NCBI RefSeq assembly: GCF_019216885.1
Contig: NZ_JAAQRC020000001.1
Location: forward strand, 4,963,501-5,027,500
Direction of reading: 5' to 3'
Length of the DNA: 64,000 bases
Origin: Methylobacterium sp. SyP6R
GTDB taxonomy: Bacteria; Pseudomonadota; Alphaproteobacteria; Rhizobiales; Beijerinckiaceae
The notes beneath the pieces are model-generated. The model was not told where the DNA came from, ran no database searches, and saw only the letters and a list, made by a program, of their open reading frames with translations. Below are positions 1-7,891 of the stretch, piece after piece. The position numbers were made by a program, and so were the translations under genes. The first letter of the stretch is position 1. Each line of letters begins with the position of its first letter.

Positions 1-1
1 G

Positions 2-1078
2 GGGCGCGGCGGCCTCAATCTCACCCATAGCGAGCCGCTGGAGCGCTTCCTCGCCCGCTACGCCCCGCCGGCCCGGTGCCTCGACGCGGCGATCCGGGCG
101 TTTCCGCCCCAGTCCCTGCGCGACTGGTGCGAGGCCTTGGGGCAACCGACCTTCGTCGGGTCGAGCGGCCGGGTGTTTCCGCAGGCCTTCAAGGCCTCGC
201 CGCTGCTGCGGGCCTGGCTCTCCCGGCTCGATCGTCTCGGGGTACGGTTGCGCACTCGCACCCGCTGGACCGGCTGGGGCGATGACGGCGCCCTCGCACT
301 GACGGGCGAGCATGGCCCGGACACCTTGCGGGCGGAGGCGACGGTCCTGGCCCTCGGCGGCGCGAGCTGGCCGCGGCTCGGCTCGGACGGGGCCTGGGTG
401 CCGGTGCTGGAGGAAGAGGGCATCGCCGTGAACCCGCTGCGCCCGGCCAATGCGGGCTTCACCGCCGATTGGTCGCCGGTTTTCGCCGAGCGCTTCGCCG
501 GCGCGCCGCTCAAGCGCGTCGCGCTCCGCCTCGGCGCCGCCCAGGTGCGGGGCGAGGCGGTCATCACCCGGGAGGGCATCGAGGGCGGCGCGGTCTACGC
601 GCTCTCGCGGCCGATCCGCGAGGCGATCGAGGCGCAGGGCGAGGTTTCGGTGGATCTCGACCTGCGGCCGGACCTCGACACAGCCACCCTCACCCGGCGC
701 CTCGCCGGAGCGCGGCCGAAGGAATCCCGTGCGACGGTTTTGCGCAAGGCCGCGGGCCTCAGCCCACCGGCCGCCGGCCTGCTGCGCGAGGCTTTGCGCG
801 ACTTGCCGGCCGACCCCGCTTCCCTGGCGGCGCTGATCAAGGCGGTGCCGCTGCGACTCACCGGCCTGCGGCCGATCGAGCGCGCGATCTCCACCGCCGG
901 CGGCGTCGCCTTCGCGGATCTCGACGACCGCTTCATGGTGCGGGCGCGCCCCGGCACCTTCCTCGCCGGCGAGATGCTCGACTGGGAGGCGCCGACCGGC
1001 GGCTACCTGCTCCAGGCGAGCTTCGCCAGCGGCCGGGCGGCGGCGAAGGGGGTGCTGGACTGGCTAGGGGAGCCCTAA
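2..1078 (+). CDS. NAD(P)/FAD-dependent oxidoreductase, HI0933/YhiN-like flavoprotein (5' truncated)
   Basis: The gene runs in from the left edge; 358 codons are visible and the N-terminal Rossmann FAD-binding segment is outside the window. The visible start reads GRGGLNLTHSEP, the glycine-rich segment found near the N terminus of HI0933-type flavoproteins. The C terminus GEMLDWEAPTGGYLLQ is the second flavin-contact region of the family. No physiological substrate is known for the family, so the role is unassigned. The stop codon TAA (1076-1078) is also the first three bases of a 104-bp palindromic repeat. The gene converges on the Rap1a-like gene beyond the IS element. Confidence 0.85.
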   Translation, partial: GRGGLNLTHSEPLERFLARYAPPARCLDAAIRAFPPQSLRDWCEALGQPTFVGSSGRVFPQAFKASPLLRAWLSRLDRLGVRLRTRTRWTGWGDDGALALTGEHGPDTLRAEATVLALGGASWPRLGSDGAWVPVLEEEGIAVNPLRPANAGFTADWSPVFAERFAGAPLKRVALRLGAAQVRGEAVITREGIEGGAVYALSRPIREAIEAQGEVSVDLDLRPDLDTATLTRRLAGARPKESRATVLRKAAGLSPPAAGLLREALRDLPADPASLAALIKAVPLRLTGLRPIERAISTAGGVAFADLDDRFMVRARPGTFLAGEMLDWEAPTGGYLLQASFASGRAAAKGVLDWLGEP

Positions 1079-1179
1079 GCAGACTTGCGTTGGCAGGCCA
1101 ACGCTTCGCCCGCTTAGGCTCTTGTTTTGTCGCAGATTTTCAGCGCCGAACCGGTCACCGCTTCGGCGAAATCTGCTTA
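1076..1179. repeat. Palindromic dispersed repeat family 1, copy A
   Basis: A 104-bp element with ends TAAGCAGACTT and (reverse) TAAGCAGATTT and an imperfect internal palindrome around the CCGGT core. A diverged copy lies at 48981-49083 in the opposite orientation. Here the element sits between two convergent genes. Its left-end TAA is the stop codon of the flavoprotein gene, and its right-end TTA was the stop codon of the Rap1a-like gene before the IS inserted. Confidence 0.75.
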
Positions 1180-1193
1180 GGCGGTGTGGACAT

Positions 1194-1562
1194 TTACCTG
1201 AGCCATAGGACGATGGCGGCGATGGTGACCACGGCGGCATAGTTGCAAGCTGTTTTCTCATGGCGTGTGGCGACACGCCGGAACTGCTTGAGCTTGGCAA
1301 TGCAGTACTCGATCAGGTGTCTCTCGGTATATAGCGCTGTGTCGAGCTCGTATTTCTTGGAGTGTGAGGGATTTTTCGGGATCACGGCCGTGGCGCCCTT
1401 GCCGGCCATCGCCTCGCGCAGCCAATTACTGTCGTAGGCCGCATCGGCCAGGACCACCGCAGCAGGGAGGTCCGCTAGGAGCGCCCCGGCCCGGGGCGCA
1501 TCGCCCTTCTGCTCCGCCGTGAGGGCAAACCGGACCGGACAGTCAAGGCCGCGTACGACCAA
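1194..1562 (-). CDS. IS5-family transposase OrfB (C-terminal DDE half)
   Basis: This is the C-terminal catalytic half. The open frame actually extends upstream of the nominal TTG at 1562 to the slippery run and encodes DQALGRSRGGLSTKIH, a hallmark of the family. The second catalytic Asp lies in VVLADAAYDSNWLR and the Glu in ERHLIEYCIAKLKQFRR, followed by VATRHEKTACNY. It is most likely made only as an OrfAB frameshift fusion rather than from its own start. Confidence 0.85.
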   Translation of the reverse strand: MVVRGLDCPVRFALTAEQKGDAPRAGALLADLPAAVVLADAAYDSNWLREAMAGKGATAVIPKNPSHSKKYELDTALYTERHLIEYCIAKLKQFRRVATRHEKTACNYAAVVTIAAIVLWLR

Positions 1563-1576
1563 GTGGATCTTGGTGC

Positions 1577-1966
1577 TCAGGCCGCCGCGGGACCGGCCCA
1601 GTGCCTGATCGGGCGGATCATCAGACCCCCTTTTTTTGCGCCCGCCGCATGTTGGTGAGCGCGCACGATCGTGGAGTCGACGATCAGGTACTCAAAGTCG
1701 GGATCGTCAGCCATCGCCTCGAAAATGCGCCACCACACGCCCTTCTGGCTCCAGCGACTGAAGCGGCGGAACACGCTGTTCCAGTCGCCGAACGCCTCGG
1801 GCAGGTCGCGCCACGGTGCGCCGGTGCGCACGATCCAGAGCACGCCCTCCACGAACATGCGGTTGTCGCGTCCGGTCGAGCCGCGTTGATCCGGCCGGCC
1901 GATGATCAGGGGGGATAAGCGCTCCCACTGACCATCGCTGAGAACGAGACGATCCAGAACTCCCAA
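1577..1966 (-). CDS. IS5-family transposase OrfA (N-terminal half, DUF4096-like plus first catalytic Asp)
   Basis: 129 aa. The N-terminal part (LSDGQWERLSPLI through WRDLPEAFGDWNSVFRRF) is the standard DNA-binding region of IS5/IS427 transposases. The first DDE aspartate is in YLIVDSTIVRAHQH near residue 98. The frame passes over an A7G run and then stops early, so the full enzyme of about 257 aa needs a -1 shift into the OrfB frame. Confidence 0.9.
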   Translation of the reverse strand: MGVLDRLVLSDGQWERLSPLIIGRPDQRGSTGRDNRMFVEGVLWIVRTGAPWRDLPEAFGDWNSVFRRFSRWSQKGVWWRIFEAMADDPDFEYLIVDSTIVRAHQHAAGAKKGGLMIRPIRHWAGPAAA

Positions 1967-2035
1967 GGCGGCCCCCCAAAAAGCAGCCTTGAATCACTCC
2001 TCACCCGCAAAAGGAACCCCAAGAGTCCACACCGC

Positions 2036-2524
2036 CTAGTCCTTCCGGCATGGAAACGCGTCGCGCAGGGCCAGCAGGGCCAGGACGCCGGCCGGCTCGC
2101 GCAGGGCCGGCGGGTGGGCTGCGCCGTATTTCACCACCGCCCGCACGAGTTGCAGTCGGTTGCCGTCGGGCGGCAGGCAGGCGCCGAGGATCGGCGGCTG
2201 GTTGGCGGTATCGGCGACGCCGGCGAGATCCTGCACCGCGCCCATGAAGGCCCAGCAGCCGACCGTTTCCGGATCCTGGCGGAACTCGACGTCGTTGCCC
2301 CGCACCTTGGCGCCGCGCAGCAGGTTCTTGCACTGCGCCACCAGGACCGCGCCCTCGGCGGCCCGCGCCGGCGCCGGGGCCATCGCCGCCCCGACCGCCA
2401 TCGTCGCAGCCACGAGAAGGGCGAGAGGAGACCGTGAAGCGAAGCGTCGCAGAGTCTCGCGGAGTGACGGGGCGCGGTTCGAGAACCCGCGGGGACGGTT
2501 CGGGAACCTGCTCGGAATCGACAT
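2036..2524 (-). CDS. Secreted Rap1a/Tai-like domain protein
   Basis: About 162 aa from the ATG at 2524 (an upstream ATG at 2572 is possible). An N-terminal basic and hydrophobic segment ending APARA-A looks like a Sec signal peptide. The mature part has the pattern of the Rap1a/Tai immunity-protein fold: paired cysteines (AQCKNLL, VGCWAFMGAVQD, GACLPPD) followed by QLVRAVVKYGAAHP and a final ALRDAFPC. In T6SS clusters such proteins neutralise amidase effectors, but no T6SS or effector gene is nearby, so the role here is open. The stop codon is TAG, made of the TA target site plus the first base of the IS. Confidence 0.65.
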   Translation of the reverse strand: MSIPSRFPNRPRGFSNRAPSLRETLRRFASRSPLALLVAATMAVGAAMAPAPARAAEGAVLVAQCKNLLRGAKVRGNDVEFRQDPETVGCWAFMGAVQDLAGVADTANQPPILGACLPPDGNRLQLVRAVVKYGAAHPPALREPAGVLALLALRDAFPCRKD

Positions 2525-2664
2525 GCGGACACAACTCGACGCGGGAGGCCGCCTGCCTGCGGCCCACCCCATCCTAGCAAGCGCAGCCAGACGTTGCGCC
2601 GCGTCGCTCGCGACGAGTCACACCCTCGTTGCCGCAGGCTTGGAACAGCGAAATGTGGGGATGA

Positions 2665-3336
2665 TCAGCGCGCCGGATACACCACCCGGGCAAGCGCCGC
2701 CTCGACGCGCGGGGTCGGCACCGTCGTCGCCGAGGCCTTCTGGTACTGGGCCATCATCCGGCGGGCGGCGTCGGCCGGCAGCGCACCGATCGGCGCCGTC
2801 ATCGCCAGCAATTCCTTGCGAGTCTTGGCCGCCACCACGCCGGGACGGTTCACGTCCTGGAAGTCGCGCATCGCGTGCGTGTCGGAATCGGGGTCGCCCC
2901 GGAACACCCGCGGCCCCTCGGGCATGATGACGATGTCGCCCGGGCGCAGGGTCGGGTCGCGCAGGAGCGCGGTGCGGGCATCGAGGGACTTGAGCGGCGA
3001 CACTGCGATCGCCAAGGGCTTCGTCTCCTTGTCCTTCGCCTTCACCTCGGCCTTCGGCAGGGCGACGTAGCGGGTGCGCCCGCGCAGGGCCTTGGCCGAG
3101 AGGCGGTTGCGCCGGGTCGCCCGCTGGCGGATCGGTGCGTCGTAGGGCTGGACGATGGTGGGCTGCGCGACGGGCGCCGGGGCGGCGGCCGGCCCGGAGA
3201 AGATCTGCCGGAGGAAATCGAGGCCGTCATTCTCCGCCCGCGCTCCCGCGCTCGAGGCGATCAGCAGGCAACCGGACGTCATCGCGAGGAGAAGGGCGCG
3301 AAGCCGGGCAGCCGGCATGGTCTGGGGCAGCGGCAT
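2665..3336 (-). CDS. Secreted protein of unknown function
   Basis: 223 aa from an ATG preceded by GGAGAGG. Residues 1-34 form a signal peptide ending SSAGARA-E. The mature protein is basic in the first half (RQRATRRNRLSAKALRGRTRYV) and contains DPTLRPGDIVIMPEGPRVFRGDP, which resembles a short segment found in several alphaproteobacterial secreted proteins. I do not recognise the family. It is transcribed divergently from the serine protease gene. Confidence 0.7.
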   Translation of the reverse strand: MPLPQTMPAARLRALLLAMTSGCLLIASSAGARAENDGLDFLRQIFSGPAAAPAPVAQPTIVQPYDAPIRQRATRRNRLSAKALRGRTRYVALPKAEVKAKDKETKPLAIAVSPLKSLDARTALLRDPTLRPGDIVIMPEGPRVFRGDPDSDTHAMRDFQDVNRPGVVAAKTRKELLAMTAPIGALPADAARRMMAQYQKASATTVPTPRVEAALARVVYPAR

Positions 3337-3608
3337 CGAGCCTCTCCAGTGCGTGGTGTGACCTTGGGAAATCTGTACTGGTACTCGGCCGTTTAACCTC
3401 GACGGCAGCCTGCCAGTTCCGGGCTTTCCGCCAAAGATGAACAATTTATGATCGTGCCCTCCGGCCTCCTGTCCGATCGGATGAAGCGCGGGCCGCGCAG
3501 GGCGGCGGAGAGGCCAGGGGATGGACCGGAAGCCGCGATCTCTGGCCTTCGTCTTGGAGGCCGAGGAGTGAACATTGACCCCGGCCCGGGACGAGGCGAC
3601 AAGCAACG

Positions 3609-4457
3609 ATGACGCAACGGGAGCCGATGCCGATGCCGCCGCGAGGATGCTTTCCGGTTCGCGCGCCGGTTCGCGCGGCCTTCGGCCTTGCCCTGGCACT
3701 CGGGACGGCCGCCCCGGTCCACGCACAGGCGCTGGACAAGCGCGTGCCGATGGAGCCGACGGCCTGGCCGTTCACGGCGATCGGGCGGGTGAACGTAGTG
3801 CGGGGGCCGGCGCATCGCGGCCATTGCACCGGCACCCTGGTCGGGCCGCGTCACGTGCTGACCGCCGCCCATTGCCTGTTCGACGACCGGCTCGATACCT
3901 GGGTCAAGCCGCACCAGGTCTTCTTCGTCGCCGGCCAGGCCCGCGACCGGAATGCCGGCACCGCCGAGGTCGAGGCGTTCCGGCTCGCTCCCGGCATCGA
4001 CCTGCGGCTGGCGACGCGGCCGCATCGCGACGGCATCGCCTCCGAGATGATCGGGCGCGACTGGGTGATCCTCACTCTGCGCCAGCCCCTGGCCCTCAAG
4101 CCGGTGCCGTGGCTCGTTCTGGCGGGGGCCGAGCTGCCGAAGAGCCGGCCGGGGGCGGTGGTGGCGCTCGCCGGCTACGCCGCCGACCGGCCGTACCTGC
4201 CGGTGATCGACCACGGCTGCGCCGTGCGGATCGACGCGCCGGTTCCCGGCCAGCTCACCGACGCCTGCGAGTCGATGTCGGGGGAATCCGGGGCGCCGGT
4301 CCTGGTCCTCGATGCCGATGGGGGCGCGTCGCTCGTCGGCATCCACACCGCGGTCACGGGGGGCGAGCGGGTCGGGCGGGCCTACCGCTCGGGGACGGGC
4401 CGCGGCGTCGCCGCCGGCAGCATCGCCGCGGCGCTCGACGCGATGGTCAGGAAATGA
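3609..4457 (+). CDS. Trypsin-like serine protease (S1 family), exported
   Basis: 282 aa with a signal peptide ending PVHAQA near residue 40. The catalytic triad is visible: His88 in TAAHC, Asp151 in RDWVILTL, and Ser227 in GESGAP, a small variation on GDSGGP. Cysteines at CTGTLVGPRHVLTAAHC fit the conserved disulfide by the active-site His. Probably a periplasmic or secreted endopeptidase; substrate unknown. Its 3' end overlaps the 3' end of rsmD by 11 bp on the opposite strand. Confidence 0.85.
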   Translation: MTQREPMPMPPRGCFPVRAPVRAAFGLALALGTAAPVHAQALDKRVPMEPTAWPFTAIGRVNVVRGPAHRGHCTGTLVGPRHVLTAAHCLFDDRLDTWVKPHQVFFVAGQARDRNAGTAEVEAFRLAPGIDLRLATRPHRDGIASEMIGRDWVILTLRQPLALKPVPWLVLAGAELPKSRPGAVVALAGYAADRPYLPVIDHGCAVRIDAPVPGQLTDACESMSGESGAPVLVLDADGGASLVGIHTAVTGGERVGRAYRSGTGRGVAAGSIAAALDAMVRK

Positions 4458-5004
4458 GGCGCCAGAACGCGACCTGCGTGTCGCCGTAGGTCCGGCGCTC
4501 CAGCTCCGAAAAGCCGTCGGGCGCGGCAAGCGCCGCGGAGGCCGCCTCCTCCACCACCGCGAGGGCATCGTCGGCGAGCCAGCCGCCGTCGCGCGCCGCG
4601 CTCAGCGCCTTCGGGGCGAGGTCGCGGCCATAGGGCGGATCGCAGAAGACGAGGCCGAACCGCTCGCCGGGCGGAGCGGCGCCGAGCCGGGTGGCGTCGC
4701 GGCGAAACAGCCGCGTCACCCCGCCGAGCCCGAGGGTGTCGAGATTCTGGCGGATCACGCCGCGGGCCTCCGCCCCGTCGTCGACGAGGAGCGCGAAGGC
4801 CGCGCCACGGGAGATCGCCTCGCAGGCGAGCGCCCCGGTGCCGGCGAACAGGTCGAGGACGCGGGCACCCGCGACCGGATCGTCATAGGCATGCGTGAGG
4901 ACGTTGAACATCGCCTCGCGCAGCCGGTCCGCGGTCGGCCGGATCGCGTCGCTGCGCGGCCCGGCGAGGCCGCGGCCGCGCAACTCCCCTCCGACGATCC
5001 GCAT
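4447..5004 (-). CDS. rsmD: 16S rRNA (guanine(966)-N(2))-methyltransferase RsmD
   Basis: 185 aa, the usual length for RsmD. It starts MRIVGGELRGRGL, continues with RPTADRLREAMFNVL, has the SAM-binding motif VLDLFAGTGALA (residues 49-60) and the catalytic DPPY at 122-125. It methylates G966 of 16S rRNA during 30S assembly. It follows the pseudouridine synthase gene on the same strand by 9 nt; this rsmD-rluB order is common in alphaproteobacteria and implies co-transcription. Confidence 0.95.
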   Translation of the reverse strand: MRIVGGELRGRGLAGPRSDAIRPTADRLREAMFNVLTHAYDDPVAGARVLDLFAGTGALACEAISRGAAFALLVDDGAEARGVIRQNLDTLGLGGVTRLFRRDATRLGAAPPGERFGLVFCDPPYGRDLAPKALSAARDGGWLADDALAVVEEAASAALAAPDGFSELERRTYGDTQVAFWRLIS

Positions 5005-5013
5005 CGATCAGGC

Positions 5014-7167
5014 TCAGCCGCGCGGCGGCCGGCCGCCGCCGCCGCCGCCCGGACGACCACCGCGCCCGCCGGGCTTCGACCCGCCGCCGCCACCGGCGCG
5101 GAAGCCGCCGCCGGGCTTGCCGAACGGCTTGCCCCCCGGCCGGCCGCCGCCACCGGGGCGACCCTCGCCCTTGGCCCCGAAAGGCTTGGCGCCGAATGAC
5201 TTAGCCCCGCCGGGCTTCGCCCCGAACGGCTTTCCGCCGAACGACTTGCCGCCGGGCTTGCCCCCGAACGACCGGCCTTCGCCGCCGCCGGGGCGGCTTT
5301 CGAAGGAGCGGCCGCCACCACGGCCCTCGGCCCCGAAGGAACGACCTTCGCCGCCGGACCGGCCCTCGAACGAACGGCCAGCGCCGCCCGGACGGCCTTC
5401 GCCCTTGCCGCCGAATCCGCGATTCCCGCCGCCGAAGGAGCGACCTTCACCGCCGGACCGGCCCTCGAACGAGCGACCGCCGCCGCCCGGACCGCGCCCC
5501 TCGCCCCCGAAGGAACGGCCCTCGCCACCGGAGCGGCCCTCGAAGGAGCGACCGCCGCCACCGGGACCGCGCCCCTCGCCCCCGAAGGAACGACCCTCAC
5601 CGCCGGAGCGGCCCTCGAACGAGCGTCCGCCGCCGCCGGGACCACGGCCCTCGAACGAACGGCCTTCGCCGCCACGGCCCCCGAAGCCCTTGTTGCCGCC
5701 GAAACCGCGGCCTTCGCCGCCCTCGGGGCGCCCGCCGGGCCGGCCGAAGCCGCGGCCGCGGCCGCCGTCGTCGCCGAGGCCGGCCTTGGCACCGCCCCGC
5801 GGCGCGAAGTCGTCGCGGGAACGGCGCATCGGGCGGTCGTCGCCGCCAGGCCCCCGGTTGGCATTTGGGCCCCGGTTCGGCGCCCCGTCCCGGTCGTCGC
5901 CGCGGAACTTCGTGCGGCGATGAGGCGCCGCCTCGTCCTGCGGCGTGGGCACCAGGCGCTCGACCAGCACCCGGCGGTCGCCCGAGGCGATGGCGCCGAC
6001 GCGCTTGCGCGGGGCATCCGCCATGGCGGCGCGGATCTCCTGCGGGCTGTCGCCGCGCCGGTGCACCCGGCCGCGATTCGGCAGGTCGCCGGCGGCCTCG
6101 GCCTCGGTGTCGCGCCAGACCGTCCGCACGGGAGCCCGGCGGCCGGCCTGGGCCGTGGGCGGCTTGCCGAATTGCGGCCGGGCCGGGTCGCGCCCGCGGG
6201 GCGCCCCCTCCTGCGCCGCCCGGGCAGCGGCCTTCGGCGAGCCGAACGGCGCGATCGGCTCGCGCACCGGGCTGGTGAAGTCGACACCGGCCTGCTCGGC
6301 CAGCGTGTTGCCGAGCTGGTCCTTCAGCACGCGGGTGCGGATCTCCTCGACCAGCCCGACCTCGAGCTCGCCAAGCTGGAACGGGCCGAAGGAGAGCCGG
6401 ATCAGCCGGTTCACCGACAGGCCGAGATGTTCGAGGATCCGCTTGACCTCGCGGTTCTTGCCCTCGCGCAGGCCGAGCGTCAGCCAGACGTTGTCGCCCT
6501 GCGCCCGGTCGATCGTCGCTTCGACCGGGCCGTATTCCATCCCGTCGATGGTCACGCCCTTGCGCAAGCCATCCAGCATCGCCTGGTCGACGTCGCCGAA
6601 GGCGCGCACGCGGTAGCGGCGCAGCCAGCCGGTCTCCGGATGGGCGATGACCTTGGCGAGCCCGCCGTCGTTGGTGAGGAGCAGGAGCCCCTCGGTGTTG
6701 ATGTCGAGACGGCCGATCGCCACCACCCGGGGCATGTCCTCGGGCAGGGCGTCGAACACCGTCTGGCGCCCTTCCGGGTCGCGGGCGGTGGTGACGACGC
6801 CGCGGGGCTTGTGGAACAGCCACAGGCGGGTGCGCTCACGGGTCGGCAGCGGCTCGCCGTCGATCGTGATGCGGTCGTCGGGCGTCACGTTCACGGCCGG
6901 CGAATCGAGGCGCTGGCCGTTCAGGGTCACCCGGCCTTCAGCGATCATCGCCTCGGCGTCGCGGCGCGAGGCCACGCCCGCCCGGGCGATCGCCTTGGCG
7001 ATGCGCTCCGGCTCCGGCTCGGCCGCCGCGGCCGGCTTGGCCGCTACCTTGGCCGATGCCGTCCCACGCTTGCTGGAAGCCTGCCCCTCCGGGGAGCCCG
7101 CGGATGCCTCATTCCGTCCGCGACGCTGTTGCGGCGCCCCGGTCTCGTCGTCGTTGATGTCGTTCAT
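5014..7167 (-). CDS. rluB: 23S rRNA pseudouridine synthase (RluB/RsuA family) with long Gly/Arg-rich tail
   Basis: 717 aa from the ATG at 7167. It has a short basic N terminus, an S4 RNA-binding domain (about 54-110, RIAKAIARAGVASRRDAEAMI), and an RsuA-type synthase core with catalytic Asp155 in GRLDINTEGLLLLTNDG and the conserved NREVKRILEHLG. Residues about 460-717 are a low-complexity tail of RSFEGR, GGEGRSFGG and GRGPGGGG blocks, including about three near-perfect 75-bp tandem units. RsuA/RluB enzymes are usually 240-350 aa, so the tail more than doubles the protein. RGG-like tails often bind RNA; that role here is inferred. Gene symbol by family similarity only. Confidence 0.85.
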   Translation of the reverse strand: MNDINDDETGAPQQRRGRNEASAGSPEGQASSKRGTASAKVAAKPAAAAEPEPERIAKAIARAGVASRRDAEAMIAEGRVTLNGQRLDSPAVNVTPDDRITIDGEPLPTRERTRLWLFHKPRGVVTTARDPEGRQTVFDALPEDMPRVVAIGRLDINTEGLLLLTNDGGLAKVIAHPETGWLRRYRVRAFGDVDQAMLDGLRKGVTIDGMEYGPVEATIDRAQGDNVWLTLGLREGKNREVKRILEHLGLSVNRLIRLSFGPFQLGELEVGLVEEIRTRVLKDQLGNTLAEQAGVDFTSPVREPIAPFGSPKAAARAAQEGAPRGRDPARPQFGKPPTAQAGRRAPVRTVWRDTEAEAAGDLPNRGRVHRRGDSPQEIRAAMADAPRKRVGAIASGDRRVLVERLVPTPQDEAAPHRRTKFRGDDRDGAPNRGPNANRGPGGDDRPMRRSRDDFAPRGGAKAGLGDDGGRGRGFGRPGGRPEGGEGRGFGGNKGFGGRGGEGRSFEGRGPGGGGRSFEGRSGGEGRSFGGEGRGPGGGGRSFEGRSGGEGRSFGGEGRGPGGGGRSFEGRSGGEGRSFGGGNRGFGGKGEGRPGGAGRSFEGRSGGEGRSFGAEGRGGGRSFESRPGGGEGRSFGGKPGGKSFGGKPFGAKPGGAKSFGAKPFGAKGEGRPGGGGRPGGKPFGKPGGGFRAGGGGGSKPGGRGGRPGGGGGGRPPRG
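5430..5665. repeat. Tandem 75-bp coding repeats in the pseudouridine synthase tail
   Basis: About three successive copies of a 75-bp unit encode RSFEGRSGGEGRSFGGEG followed by RGPGGGG on the minus strand. Differences between copies are mostly synonymous, suggesting recent expansion by slippage or unequal exchange. Confidence 0.7.
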
Positions 7168-7211
7168 GCGCGCCTGATACCAGACGGGGTCTGTCGACGC
7201 GAGTGGAACCG

Positions 7212-7700
7212 ATGCGCGATTTTGCAAGGGGGGACCTGTCACCAAGCGGGGCTCTGCGCCCGGATCCCCTCGGCCTCGCCTTCGACGCGGCGCGCGAGGC
7301 GGCCTCCCGCGGTGAGGTGCCGGTGGGCGCCGTCGTGGTGCGGGACGGGATCGTACTGTCGGTCGCCGGCAACCGCCCCCGGGCCGACCGCGACCCGACG
7401 GCGCATGCCGAGATCCTGGCGATCCGCGCCGCCTGCGCCGCCCTCGACGACGAGCGCCTGACCGGCTGCGACCTCTACGTCACCCTCGAGCCCTGCGCGA
7501 TGTGCGCCGGCGCGATCAGCGTCGCGCGCATCCGCCGGCTCTATTTCGCCGCCGCCGACCCGAAGGGCGGCGCCGTCGAGCACGGGCCCCGCTTCTTCAA
7601 CCAGCCGACCTGCCACCACGCCCCGGAGGTCTATGGCGGCTTTCGCGAGAGCGAGGCCGCCGCGCTCCTGCGCGACTTCTTTCGCGATCGGCGCTCCTGA
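7212..7700 (+). CDS. tadA: tRNA-specific adenosine deaminase TadA
   Basis: About 162 aa from the ATG at 7212; a GTG at 7203 is also possible. It has the zinc/deaminase signature HAE (65-67) and PCAMC (94-98), with EVPVGAVVV upstream, the typical TadA layout. It converts A34 to inosine in the tRNA-Arg(ACG) wobble position. It is divergent from the pseudouridine synthase gene, with about 45 bp between starts. Confidence 0.93.
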   Translation: MRDFARGDLSPSGALRPDPLGLAFDAAREAASRGEVPVGAVVVRDGIVLSVAGNRPRADRDPTAHAEILAIRAACAALDDERLTGCDLYVTLEPCAMCAGAISVARIRRLYFAAADPKGGAVEHGPRFFNQPTCHHAPEVYGGFRESEAAALLRDFFRDRRS

Positions 7701-7830
7701 CCCCTCACGCCGCGAAGGATTGAGGCAAGCCTGAACGGGCGCCGGCGCCCCTGCACCGGACGCCCCCGCATCGACGTGTCGATGCCGGGGCACTCGGGAA
7801 AGCACCCTGGAATTCAGCCTTCTCAAATCA

Positions 7831-7848
7831 ATATAGCAGTGGCTATAT
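7831..7848. promoter_or_regulatory. MntR-type operator upstream of mntH
   Basis: ATATAGCAGTGGCTATAT matches the enterobacterial MntR box pattern ATAGCnnnGGCTAT with 7-bp arms. It overlaps the most upstream in-frame ATG (7847), which argues that translation starts downstream. MntR with Mn2+ would repress mntH from here. No mntR gene is in the window. Confidence 0.75.
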
Positions 7849-7891
7849 GAGCCTGCCCGAAGCAGGGCGGAATCGTGAGGAGCGCGGGTGG

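Larger units (their letters stand above)
1180..2036 (-). mobile_element. IS5-family (IS427-like) insertion sequence, 857 bp, intact-looking
   Basis: Perfect 12-bp terminal inverted repeats, GGCGGTGTGGAC at 1180-1191 and its complement at 2025-2036, are flanked by TA (1178-1179 and 2037-2038). This fits the 2-bp TA target duplication of this IS5 subgroup. It carries two overlapping transposase frames joined by a T7 run at 1631-1637 (A7 followed by G on the coding strand), a typical -1 slippery site. Because the ends, both frames and the shift site are all intact, the insertion looks recent and possibly still active. Confidence 0.9.

Noticed and set aside
2036..2524. Rap1a-like gene as an immunity gene of a type VI secretion pair
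   Set aside because: No effector, VgrG or other T6SS gene nearby; such domains also occur alone in this group of bacteria.
5430..5665. Regular repeats that might be a CRISPR array
   Set aside because: They are in-frame coding repeats with no unique spacers, in the pseudouridine synthase gene.
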